Positions 1-6,643 of a stretch of 64,000 nt of DNA are shown here, in pieces. The stretch's first letter is position 1, and each line of letters starts with the position of its first letter. Origin of the DNA: Lysinibacillus sphaericus OT4b.31 (lineage in GTDB: Bacteria > Bacillota > Bacilli > Bacillales_A > Planococcaceae); assembly GCF_000392615.1 (NCBI RefSeq), contig NZ_KB933398.1, forward strand, positions 315,729 through 379,728, in the 5' to 3' direction. The notes under the pieces were generated by a model. It had not been told where the DNA came from. It ran no database searches and saw nothing but the letters and a program-made list of their open reading frames with translations. A program made the position numbers and the translations under genes.

Positions 1-16
1 ATATACATTTAGTTTT

Positions 17-91
17 TGGGGTATAGCCAAGCGGTAAGGCAACGGATTTTGATTCCGTCATGCCCTGGTTCGAATCCAGGTACCCCAGCCA
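17..91 (+). tRNA. tRNA-Gln (anticodon TTG)
   Basis: The cloverleaf is complete. The acceptor arm TGGGGTA pairs with TACCCCA, the anticodon loop is TTTTGAT (anticodon TTG), the T-arm carries GGTTCGAATCC, and CCA is encoded at 89-91. It is the first gene of a four-tRNA run. The promoter must lie outside the window, since only 16 bases precede it. Confidence 0.96.
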
Positions 92-97
92 TTTATT

Positions 98-172
98 GCG
101 GAAGTAGTTCAGTGGTAGAACACCACCTTGCCAAGGTGGGGGTCGCGAGTTCGAACCTCGTCTTCCGCTCCA
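98..172 (+). tRNA. tRNA-Gly (anticodon GCC)
   Basis: The acceptor GCGGAAG pairs with CTTCCGC. The anticodon stem and loop read CCACCTT-GCC-AAGGTGG. The T-loop is GTTCGAACC and CCA is encoded at 170-172. Only 6 bases separate it from tRNA-Gln, so the two are surely cotranscribed. Confidence 0.96.
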
Positions 173-181
173 TTTTTTTCT

Positions 182-255
182 GGCGGCATAGCCAAGTGGT
201 AAGGCACAGGTCTGCAACACCTTTACCACCGGTTCAAATCCGGTTGCCGCCTCCA
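182..255 (+). tRNA. tRNA-Cys (anticodon GCA)
   Basis: The acceptor GGCGGCA pairs with TGCCGCC. The anticodon loop CTGCAAC gives GCA. The T-arm is GGTTCAAATCC and CCA is encoded at 253-255. It is the third tRNA of the cluster. Confidence 0.95.
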
Positions 256-310
256 TACTATTTTTACTTATAATCGGATAATCCGATTTTTTTTATCTCT
301 AAGGTATCAT

Positions 311-391
311 GCCGGTGTGGCGGAATTGGCAGACGCGCACGACTCAAAATCGTGTTCCTTTGGAGTGTCGGTTCGACCCCGACCACCGGTA
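311..391 (+). tRNA. tRNA-Leu (anticodon CAA), integration target
   Basis: The acceptor GCCGGTG pairs with CACCGGT, with A as discriminator and no encoded CCA. The anticodon loop CTCAAAA gives CAA, which reads UUG. A class II variable arm is present. The 3' part from 338 is identical to a copy at 16022, so this gene was the attachment site of the element. The integrated DNA restored a complete tRNA, so the gene should still work. Its native terminator now lies about 15.7 kb away at 16112-16157. Confidence 0.95.
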
Positions 392-399
392 TCAATTGA
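338..399 (+). repeat. attL, 62-bp direct repeat in tRNA-Leu
   Basis: The 62 bases from the anticodon stem of tRNA-Leu to eight bases past its end are identical to 16022-16083. Outside this block the sequences diverge (G337 versus T16021, T400 versus A16084). It is the left junction of the element; the exact crossover lies somewhere inside the identical block. Confidence 0.93.
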
Positions 400-412
400 T
401 CGTTAGTTTGAC

Positions 413-444
413 GGCGTTTCATGCGTAAGCATGAGGCGCCTTCT
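413..444 (+). terminator. Hairpin after tRNA-Leu, inside the element
   Basis: Arms 413-424 and 429-440 pair over 12 bp around a GTAA loop, two of the pairs being U-G. A weak T-rich tail (TTCTTGCG) follows. It lies just past attL and could replace the tRNA operon terminator that the insertion pushed away. The poor tail suggests leakage toward int. Confidence 0.55.
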
Positions 445-458
445 TGCGTTTATAGACG

Positions 459-489
459 TACAATGTGCGACAAATTAGTCGTTAGCATG
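459..489 (+). repeat. Putative integrase arm-type site, left
   Basis: TACAATGT, CAAATTA and TTAGCATG occur here in the same order and nearly the same spacing as at 15965-15997 near the other end (31 versus 33 bp). Direct repeats flanking the core on both arms are what a tyrosine integrase uses as arm sites. This copy starts 60 bp from the attL repeat. Confidence 0.6.
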
Positions 490-498
490 TCCTCTATT

Positions 499-537
499 AG
501 ACCGTTTTCCTTAAACACTAGGGAAGGCGGTCTTTTT
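499..537 (+). terminator. Terminator-like hairpin touching the int start
   Basis: Arms 499-512 and 520-533 form a 14-bp stem, three pairs being U-G, followed by five T residues at 533-537. The int ATG is at 540 and the only purine-rich stretch before it (GGGAAGG) is in the right arm. The hairpin could therefore both stop readthrough from the tRNA operon and mask the int ribosome binding site. Confidence 0.7.
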
Positions 538-539
538 CT

Positions 540-1502
540 ATGTCTAAGCGTAATAACGATTTGGTGGGACGCGAACTCGACATCGTGAGTCGTTCGGTAT
601 CAATGCAGGTGACGACGTTCGATGAAGCGTTAGCAGTGTTCATAAAAGATGCACAACGCAGAGGTTTACGAGAATTTACGATTACGTATTACAAACGCGA
701 ACTAAATCATTTTCGCGCGTTTCTAGTAAACGAAAATCATTCGCTTTTTATTCATGACGTACAGCGGAAACACCTGGAGGAATTAGTTGAGGATATGCAG
801 GATAGAGGATTGCGGACAACTACTATTAACACGAAGCTACGTGCTATTAGAGCGTTTTTTCATTGGTTACTCGAAAATAAATACTTAGCGGTGAATGACC
901 TCGCAAAGTTTCCCCTCGTACGGGATCGTAAGAACAACGTAGAAACATTTACCGTTAAGCAGTTACATGCGCTGTTAAATGCGACGGACAAGCGGACATT
1001 TACAGGACAACGAGACTATACGTTTATGATGCTGCTACTCGAAACTGGAATCCGGCTAAATGAAGCTTGCGGTATTTTAGTAGAGGACGTAAAGCTATCG
1101 GAAGGACTCGTTTTTATTCGTAATACGAAAAATCACTATCACCGCTATGTACCTATCCAGGCGAAGATGAAAGAGCAGCTTAGACGGTATTTGCAAATAA
1201 GAGGTACATGTGAAACCGAAGCATTATTCGTCACACTTGAAGGGTCTGCGATGAAACGTAACTCACTACAGAAAATCGTTGCTCAATACGGCAATAAAGC
1301 GGACATAAAAGGCGTTAGGTGCTCACCTCATACACTACGTCATACGTTTGCAAAGCTATCTGTTATGAATGGCGCTGGCATATTCGAGTTACAAAAGATA
1401 CTCGGCCATTCAACAATGGAGATGGTAAAAACCTATGTAAATCTATTTTCAACGGAGGTTCACGACAAACATCGTGAGTTTAGTCCGTTAAATAATCTTT
1501 AG
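540..1502 (+). CDS. int: Tyrosine recombinase (integrase)
   Basis: This 320-residue phage integrase/XerD-type recombinase should catalyse integration into tRNA-Leu. An N-terminal SAM-like core-binding domain spans about residues 23-110 and the catalytic domain about 135-310. Catalytic residues are visible: Arg172 in TGIRLNE, His264 and Arg267 in HTLRH, His290 in LGHS, and nucleophile Tyr299 in KTYVN. Lys197 is a candidate for the beta-hairpin lysine. The length is typical of the family. The ATG at 540 has a poor ribosome site inside a hairpin arm, and Met22 is an alternative start. Position and orientation just inside attL are normal for a tRNA-integrating element. Readthrough from the tRNA promoter could drive it. 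Confidence 0.93.
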   Translation: MSKRNNDLVGRELDIVSRSVSMQVTTFDEALAVFIKDAQRRGLREFTITYYKRELNHFRAFLVNENHSLFIHDVQRKHLEELVEDMQDRGLRTTTINTKLRAIRAFFHWLLENKYLAVNDLAKFPLVRDRKNNVETFTVKQLHALLNATDKRTFTGQRDYTFMMLLLETGIRLNEACGILVEDVKLSEGLVFIRNTKNHYHRYVPIQAKMKEQLRRYLQIRGTCETEALFVTLEGSAMKRNSLQKIVAQYGNKADIKGVRCSPHTLRHTFAKLSVMNGAGIFELQKILGHSTMEMVKTYVNLFSTEVHDKHREFSPLNNL

Positions 1503-2264
1503 ACAAAAGAAAAAGCCTAGCGTTGGAGCGCTAGACCTTAACTTAACACGATTACACTAATTGCCTGGCAGCGATAGTGTTCACTCACAACTGAATATGA
1601 GCGATGATATGCCTTCATTTTACCTCGAAAAATCGTAAAATGCAAAGGCCCGCTTTCCTATTGTCTTTTTTAGGAACGCTCACTGACGAGAAGCCGTTAA
1701 GCGTCGTTAAAAAACACGTCAGGTTACGCCGAGCCAACGCAGTAAATTCGGCTAGGACACAATATGCGAGTTCCTTGTTTCTCGTAGTGTCTGAATGTGG
1801 TTGACGCACATAATCGGTCAGGAGTGGAAGGTCTGAATGGTTACGGTCATGCAGAATACACGATACATTGTAATTATTGCCGAGTTCCTCATAACAGTAG
1901 GATAAGCATTTATGATACATACAAAGGGTGTGTAGACGGATTACAAGACGTTTCGGGGGCAGAAGTAGAAACTACGTGTATTGATTCGAAAGGATCACGA
2001 TTAAACAAGGGCATACAATACGGATACCTTAATTGAGGATTCATGGAATCGGCTGTCTATGTTAGTTGATTCTTTTTTGAGTCGCTAACGTAGGCAACCG
2101 AAATCAGCGCCAAGCCGTTTTCCTTATCTCGGCTTCATGATGTTAACCAATATCTGAATGTCAATGAAAAATCCATAATAATTCATTTAATAGGAAATAT
2201 TTCTTATAGTATAATAGGTTAAGATGGAATTAATTATTTTTATAGATGGAAGTTGGGGTATTAA
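1503..2264. other. Structured intergenic region without a convincing gene
   Basis: No ORF here has both a good start and recognisable similarity. Overlapping ORFs on both strands (1615-1920 minus, 1797-2036 plus) lack ribosome binding sites. Several hairpins are visible: 1517-1534 (CTAGCG stem, with a T-run for minus-strand transcripts), 1611-1649, and 2051-2099 (see separate entry). A TATAAT box at 2210-2215 probably serves the next gene. The region could encode a small RNA or be recombination debris. Confidence 0.5.
2051..2099 (+). ncRNA. Long hairpin with T-rich loop, possible structured RNA
   Basis: Arms 2051-2065 and 2085-2099 pair over 15 positions with U-G pairs and one mismatch. Inner arms GATTC (2068-2072) and GAGTC (2079-2083) extend the stem around a six-T loop (2073-2078). 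No T-run follows, so it is not a normal terminator. The arms differ mainly by transitions that keep pairing in RNA but not in DNA, which suggests an RNA structure. Function unknown. Confidence 0.4.
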
Positions 2265-3077
2265 ATGATTAAAGAAGTAATAGAAAAAACAGGAAGTCTC
2301 ATCCCGATATTAACAATCGTATTTGGTAGTGTTAGTATTCGGGGTCTATTCGTATCATTTTTTACTTCACTATCTTACGACTCATTTGATATGAGATTAT
2401 TACCAAGAGGTAGATTTGCAGTGATTAAATTTAAAAAAATTATAAGTGTATTTCTGCTTATTATTCCTGTATATTGTGGATTAGCATTCTTATTAGCGTA
2501 TGAAGCGATAATATTTCCCGTGTTTGTTTGGATATTTAGTATAGCTTTCCTTGTAATTACTTTTGGAATTACACTTAGTTATTTAATATCTATATTAGAA
2601 TATATATACATAAAAAGTGATAACTTTAGATGGTTACTTTGGGTAAGGGAAATTTTAGGGAAACTTTCGAAGATTTTTGAAATCAATACTAAAGCCAAAG
2701 TTTATATAATATTTACTTTTCTGCTTCTTTCACTAATAATGTTAGCTTATGGGTATTTTGCTGATGTTAAAATAATATTAACTAGCCTAACAGAATACTT
2801 AATAACAATGATAGGGGTATCTTTTTTATTCATATACTCAATAAAACCCGATACTAGACCTGTTGAATACATCTTTATTGAAGAAGATGATAATTTAGAC
2901 GAATTATTAGAAAAGTATTCTGTGAAAAAAGAACTGAAATTAGAATACTTTTTGTCAGATTCAATAGCCGTTTTTTCAACTAAAGATAAAGAAGATAAAG
3001 AAGAATATAAAGTGATTAAACGAATATCTGAACCAAAAAGTATATTTGAGGTATATAAAGCTTTAAAGAGTGATTAA
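2265..3077 (+). CDS. Multi-pass membrane protein of unknown function, element cargo
   Basis: I do not recognise a family. The 270-residue product has hydrophobic segments at about residues 11-33, 59-80, 84-112, 146-165 and 171-193, then a charged, probably cytoplasmic tail (about 200-270) rich in Glu, Lys and Asp. The gene is much more AT-rich than the capsid genes of the same element. It stands alone between int and the repressor with its own TATAAT (2210-2215) and a terminator at 3081-3118. That layout resembles accessory genes of prophages and satellites, some of which are anti-phage membrane proteins; that role is a guess from position only. Confidence 0.75.
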   Translation: MIKEVIEKTGSLIPILTIVFGSVSIRGLFVSFFTSLSYDSFDMRLLPRGRFAVIKFKKIISVFLLIIPVYCGLAFLLAYEAIIFPVFVWIFSIAFLVITFGITLSYLISILEYIYIKSDNFRWLLWVREILGKLSKIFEINTKAKVYIIFTFLLLSLIMLAYGYFADVKIILTSLTEYLITMIGVSFLFIYSIKPDTRPVEYIFIEEDDNLDELLEKYSVKKELKLEYFLSDSIAVFSTKDKEDKEEYKVIKRISEPKSIFEVYKALKSD

Positions 3078-3080
3078 AAT

Positions 3081-3118
3081 AAGGAGCGCCTAGCTGTGAT
3101 GCTAGAGCGCTTTTCCTT
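3081..3118. terminator. Bidirectional terminator between convergent genes
   Basis: Stem CTAGC/GCTAG (3090-3094, 3101-3105) extends through a bulged A into GCGC/GCGC and AAGG/TTTT pairs, followed by T-rich sequence. It lies between the membrane protein (plus) and the XRE repressor (minus), whose stop is at 3122. Confidence 0.75.
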
Positions 3119-3121
3119 ATG

Positions 3122-3319
3122 TTATTTTTTCATTTTAAAATCAATGACTAGTTCCAAATTCAATACTTCTGCAATCTTTTCAAGATCTGAAACAGTATAA
3201 CTTTCGTTCTTCATTTTCTTAGATAAATTAGATTGAGTTGTATCCATCTTTTTAGCTAATTGTGTTGCAGTCATTTCGTTTTCTACTAGAAGTAATTTAA
3301 TTTTCTTTGTGATATTCAT
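3122..3319 (-). CDS. Small XRE-family repressor
   Basis: The 65-residue protein is essentially one Cro/C1 helix-turn-helix: the turn and recognition helix are in TQLAKKMDTTQSNLSKK (about residues 19-35). The minus-strand ribosome site AAAGGATGG precedes the ATG. It is divergent from the gene at 3461, and the intergenic region carries inverted ATTCAT/ATGAAT repeats. The expected role is immunity repressor controlling its own and the divergent promoter. It has no LexA-type protease domain, so SOS self-cleavage is not expected; induction would need an antirepressor, as in many satellites. Confidence 0.85.
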   Translation of the reverse strand: MNITKKIKLLLVENEMTATQLAKKMDTTQSNLSKKMKNESYTVSDLEKIAEVLNLELVIDFKMKK

Positions 3320-3344
3320 TTATATACCATCCTTTTATGTATTG

Positions 3345-3425
3345 TTAGAAATAATATATCATATTTTATGAATTTAATTCATATTTTATGTTGACTTAGT
3401 CATATTATTCATTTATTATGAATTT
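3345..3425. promoter_or_regulatory. Divergent promoter and operator region of the repressor
   Basis: A strong rightward promoter is visible: TTGACT at 3391-3396, 17 bp, TATTAT at 3414-3419. CATATTTTATG occurs twice (about 3360 and 3380), interleaved with ATTCAT/ATGAAT inverted repeats, and ATGAAT recurs at 3418. This fits cooperative binding of the XRE repressor over both promoters. Confidence 0.7.
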
Positions 3426-3460
3426 AAGGAATAAATAATGAGTGAGTGGGGGGCTGTATT

Positions 3461-3718
3461 ATGTTTACACAAATGCAAATCGTTGAAGTTGAGCCAGGGT
3501 ATAGTTACGTAGTGGAAAGAACTCAGATTTTGGACGGAGTACATTTAGAGGTATTCAGACAGCCGGGATACGCTGACGATGCAATCTTGTATCTCGGTGA
3601 TAATGAAATATTGTTCGCATGGGATGAAGAAGTTGCTAAACTTTTCTCTGAATTGGATACCGCAGAACCTATCGAATTACTAGCAATCCTAGCGCAAGTA
3701 CCGAAAGTATTAGCTTAA
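3461..3718 (+). CDS. Hypothetical acidic protein under the repressed promoter
   Basis: I do not recognise it. The 85-residue product is acidic and contains no clear helix-turn-helix. The ATG at 3461 is chosen because GAGTGGGGGG precedes it; an in-frame ATG at 3446 has no ribosome site. It is the only gene between the repressor-controlled promoter at 3391-3419 and the terminator at 3849-3876, so it is probably the first protein made on derepression. An antirepressor, Cro-like or helper-sensing role is possible, but only position supports this. Confidence 0.7.
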   Translation: MFTQMQIVEVEPGYSYVVERTQILDGVHLEVFRQPGYADDAILYLGDNEILFAWDEEVAKLFSELDTAEPIELLAILAQVPKVLA

Positions 3719-3848
3719 ACCGAATCATACTCGCGTCAACGAGTCGAGTCGTCCGTTTTGCTGCCAACATTACGGACAATGCTAGAGTCAGCGCCAACTG
3801 GCTTTAGCGTATGAATACGAAGGATCATTGCGCCAACGATGGTCAAAG

Positions 3849-3876
3849 AAAGCTAGGAGTTGGCGCTCCTAGCTTT
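3849..3876. terminator. Perfect bidirectional terminator
   Basis: Eleven perfect base pairs (3849-3859 with 3866-3876) with TTGGCG as loop side, and T-rich flanks on both strands. It separates converging genes (3461-3718 plus, 3881-4249 minus). It has no G-U pairs, unlike the one-way hairpins in the virion operon. Confidence 0.8.
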
Positions 3877-3880
3877 CATT

Positions 3881-4249
3881 TTAGTACCCATCACAATCTT
3901 TATCTAAATCAATTACTATTTCTTGACCTAGAATTTTAAACTTTAATTTACCGGTTAAGCAAAGTTCGCTTTTTTCAATATCATTAATAACATCGCCTTC
4001 TAATTTTGCTTTTACTTTTACGCCTTCATACTCAAATTCGACTGTAACATTTGTTATACGCTTACTGGGTTCCGTTAGACCAATTGTATCTCTATGCCAA
4101 TCTCCTAAATCATTATATATCAAGAATTCAATGGCATCATCTTTTCGTTCGGCTTTGATACTAAGGATTTTACCGAAATTAATATTATCTGACCCTTTAT
4201 TACCTGTTTTCCCTATATTATCAAACGAACCATTGTTTACATCTGTCAT
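3881..4249 (-). CDS. Hypothetical soluble protein
   Basis: I do not recognise a family. The 122-residue product has no signal peptide or membrane segment. After a Gly/Asn-rich N-terminus (residues 1-25) it is dominated by alternating hydrophobic/charged stretches that look like beta strands, and it ends with an acidic DLDKDCDGY. A good minus-strand ribosome site (AAAAAAGGAGTGATAA) precedes the ATG. It is transcribed alone against the surrounding element genes and is AT-rich, so it is likely an accessory gene. Confidence 0.75.
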   Translation of the reverse strand: MTDVNNGSFDNIGKTGNKGSDNINFGKILSIKAERKDDAIEFLIYNDLGDWHRDTIGLTEPSKRITNVTVEFEYEGVKVKAKLEGDVINDIEKSELCLTGKLKFKILGQEIVIDLDKDCDGY

Positions 4250-4387
4250 ATATTTATCACTCCTTTTTTATTATTATCTGCAAGTTAGTGCCTATATATA
4301 CAAAAGGCTAAAGATTCTTTCGTGTCTTGTTTTGCTAATCTGCTTCGTTAATTTAATAGCAGCAATTGTAATAACATTCTTGACGTA

Positions 4388-5009
4388 ATAGTAGAACACA
4401 TTATTTTACCTTTAGATGGCTGCCTAATTAGCGCCGAAGTATAGTAGGTAATAGTGTTTTATCATGAACGGATTAGAACGGCTGAATCGACGGTAAAACA
4501 GAGATAATTTATCGAGGGGAATTTTTAAATGTTTTTGCTGATAACTTGTCTCAAAAAGGAATTTTGTTCGGGTATAGATAGTAGGGAAGTTTATCTCCTT
4601 AATTTCGCCTTTATAAACGTGGCTAAGAACGGCTTTATATCGCAAGTAGACGTATTTATCATGCGAAGGCTAGAACGCCTAAAACAAAGGAGAATTGAAC
4701 GTTTAAGTCAGTAGGAATAAATATTTCCGAAAACTTGTCCCAAAATAGGACGTTTTAGTGTGCAGTATATAGTAGAACGAAATTTTTCAAAAGTGATATC
4801 AAATTCAAATTTTACCGGGCAGTAAGTAGTAGGAAGAAAATTATCAGAAACATGTCCGAAACTGGTTTTTCGTTCGGGTATACAAAGTAGTGGCAAACTT
4901 TTTATTCAAATAGTGTTAACGAAATTAAATTTTACTCGCGAATATATAGTAGCAAGTTTTTCTTGAAAAGTGTTAACAGATTTTATTTTTACCGAGCATT
5001 ATACAGTAG
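4388..5009 (+). repeat. About ten degenerate repeats with 57-65 bp period upstream of rep
   Basis: The core TATA-N2-AGTAG (variants included) recurs with AGTAG near 4390, 4443, 4580, 4645, 4710, 4771, 4825, 4886, 4948 and 5005. From 4580 on the spacing is 54-65 bp. Between cores, TGTCC or TGTTAAC, T-rich AATTTTAC blocks and A-rich tails recur in the same order. No gene is convincing in 4250-5067. The array directly precedes a Rep-like gene, so an origin or a multi-site operator is the likeliest reading. Confidence 0.6.
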
Positions 5010-5067
5010 AGGCAATCCCGTCGAGCAGTCGGCGTTCAACCAATAATCAGCTAAAGGAGACGATTTT

Positions 5068-5556
5068 ATGACGGAACAAGCAACGCAAACAATTGATATC
5101 CAAAAGGTATTACCGTTTAAGTATGATGCAGGTTGGACAGGCGTCCCTAACTCTATATTCGAAATTTATTCGTTTCATCCTAAGTTTACAGGGGCAACGA
5201 TGCTTGTTTACTTGTTCCTATTACACCGCCACAACCATAAAGAAGGCTACGCGTGGCCGACGCATGACCAAATAGCAGATGCAGTATGTATTAGTCGGAC
5301 CACGGTTGGTTCATCAATTAGGGCTTTAAAGGAATTAGATTTAATTTTAGTTGAGCGCAATCCCACTCACAGCAACGATGTGTACTTCATTAAACGTCCT
5401 ATTGCTGACCGCTCTACATTTGAGCGCAAATTTCCGGAGGCATTAGAGAAAAGAATTAAGCATGAACAATCGCGTCTGTTAGATATTCAACAGCGCCGTG
5501 ATCGAAAAGAGAAGTTTGAGGCTAAACGTAGGGCAGCGAAGCAAGGTCTTTTGTGA
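5068..5556 (+). CDS. Winged-helix replication-initiator-like protein
   Basis: The 162-residue protein has a winged helix-turn-helix of the HTH_36 type at about residues 50-115; the segment WPTHDQIADAVCISRTTVG holds the turn and recognition helix. This domain forms the N-terminus of many phage and plasmid replication proteins (RepA, DnaD-like, phage O). A long basic, coiled tail follows (about 120-162, repeated Arg/Lys/Gln). There is no helicase or primase domain, so host enzymes would be recruited. Ribosome site AAAGGAGACG precedes the ATG. A repeat array lies immediately upstream and 14-bp iterons immediately downstream, which supports replication initiation. A transcriptional regulator is the alternative. 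Confidence 0.7.
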   Translation: MTEQATQTIDIQKVLPFKYDAGWTGVPNSIFEIYSFHPKFTGATMLVYLFLLHRHNHKEGYAWPTHDQIADAVCISRTTVGSSIRALKELDLILVERNPTHSNDVYFIKRPIADRSTFERKFPEALEKRIKHEQSRLLDIQQRRDRKEKFEAKRRAAKQGLL

Positions 5557-5612
5557 ATATATATTTTCCAATGTGTAATTTTTACTTTGCTGTGGTGCAA
5601 TTTCTGTACCGT

Positions 5613-5654
5613 ATAAAGACTTACTTACTAAGACTTACCTATAAAGACTTAAAA
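5613..5654 (+). repeat. Three tandem 14-bp iterons
   Basis: Three adjoining 14-mers share AAGACTTA: 5613-5626, 5627-5640 and 5641-5654. They begin 57 bp after the winged-helix gene and are followed by an AT-rich palindrome. Short exact-period iterons beside an initiator gene are typical of replication origins. Confidence 0.65.
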
Positions 5655-5658
5655 CATT

Positions 5659-5700
5659 TAGCGCTCATTAATGCTTAAAAGAGTGCATTAATAAACGCTA
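5659..5700. other. Interrupted palindrome next to the iterons, possible origin
   Basis: ATTAATGC (5667-5674) is inverted as GCATTAAT (5685-5692), and outer TAGCG (5659-5663) matches CGCTA (5696-5700). Together with the iterons this gives an 88-bp AT-rich block with origin-like architecture. It could also be an operator for the operon that starts at 5800. Confidence 0.5.
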
Positions 5701-5799
5701 TCTATCACTCTCATATATTAGTGATGGTATTTAAAAGAGCATAAACAAAAAATACAACGTGTGGTTAAATTTTTACACCACGAAAATGGGGGTCATCTA

Positions 5800-6537
5800 A
5801 TGCAAGAAACAGCCGCAATCATGCCAATAGTTACATTCAAGATGAAAAAAGGAGAAGTATTAGTAGTAACAGATTTAAAAGAACCCGGCGCAGGTGCTAT
5901 CGAATTAGCTCGGCAGTATATCGGACCAAAAGCGGAATATTATGATGCACTAGATATTATGGCAGATGTAATCGACGGTTACTTTATAGGTGTGGAGGAT
6001 CCGCGAGTGCGTCGTTGCAATTGTTGCGGTTTTTTCTATCGAGATACAACTAAGAATAATAGTTCGCTAACATGCTCACTGGAATGTAAAACGAAGAAAG
6101 ATGTTGTAATAAAAGCATGGCGTCGAGAAGTGCGTAAAGCAGGAAAGCCACGCAGACCAACTTTTAAAAATTTATATTATACCGAAGGGTTAGAGTATCC
6201 TTTTTGGGCGAATGAAGATCGTATGTACGAATACGACCGTAAGCGTGGGGGTTATTCCTACGGAGATAATTTTGAAGAGTATGTAGGACGTAAGCTCTTA
6301 GATGCACAAATGGGCGGTAAAAAGAAGTCGGCGCAGATTATTGATTATGATGGATACGATAAAGCGATGCCTTTTGAGGTAAATCTATCGGAAAAACTAC
6401 ACAAAACAAACAAAAAAACAGTTTATAAACGTAGCGCCGCGGAAATCGATGCCGAATTATTAGAGCGATATGGCGCGGAAAAACTACGCCAAGCACGTAT
6501 GCAGGCGAAGTATTTTGAAACGGGAAATTACTTCTGA
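5800..6537 (+). CDS. Zinc-finger-like protein of unknown function
   Basis: I do not recognise the family. The product is 245 residues from the ATG at 5800, chosen for GGGGGTC 8 bases upstream; a GTG at 5761 lacks a ribosome site. A compact cysteine cluster (Cys73, Cys75, Cys76, then Cys92 and Cys96) looks like a zinc ribbon or treble clef. Arg/Lys-rich segments follow (about 97-130), then an aromatic, acidic middle and a basic helical C-terminus. Placed between the origin-like repeats and the XRE gene, it may act in replication or as activator of the long operon. That is inference. Confidence 0.65.
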   Translation: MQETAAIMPIVTFKMKKGEVLVVTDLKEPGAGAIELARQYIGPKAEYYDALDIMADVIDGYFIGVEDPRVRRCNCCGFFYRDTTKNNSSLTCSLECKTKKDVVIKAWRREVRKAGKPRRPTFKNLYYTEGLEYPFWANEDRMYEYDRKRGGYSYGDNFEEYVGRKLLDAQMGGKKKSAQIIDYDGYDKAMPFEVNLSEKLHKTNKKTVYKRSAAEIDAELLERYGAEKLRQARMQAKYFETGNYF

Positions 6538-6569
6538 TTTAGCTACGACCAACTCAGCTATAAGTGAAG

Positions 6570-6597
6570 AGTCAGGTTTAGCCTGGCTATTTTATTT
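6570..6597 (+). terminator. Hairpin between zinc-finger gene and XRE gene
   Basis: AGTCAGG (6570-6576) pairs with CCTGGCT (6582-6588), one pair being U-G, followed by ATTTTATTT. The next ribosome site is at about 6631, leaving little room for a promoter, so downstream expression may depend on readthrough. Confidence 0.55.
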
Positions 6598-6643
6598 AAG
6601 CATCTAGCGTTAAAAGTAATAATAAATGATAAGGAGCGATAGT

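Noticed and set aside
1615-1920. 101-codon minus-strand ORF and overlapping plus-strand ORF at 1797-2036
   Set aside because: Neither has a ribosome site, each overlaps the other's strand, and the region is dominated by hairpins. The products show no recognisable domain.
2041-2110. Rho-independent terminator at the 2051-2099 hairpin
   Set aside because: The T-run is in the loop, not after the stem, so it would not terminate transcription by the usual mechanism.
4131-4388. 85-codon hydrophobic plus-strand ORF
   Set aside because: It overlaps the well-supported minus-strand gene 3881-4249 antisense and has no ribosome site.
4388-5009. CRISPR array
   Set aside because: The period of about 60 bp is suggestive, but repeats are degenerate and short-cored, spacers are not unique sequences between identical repeats, and no cas genes are present.
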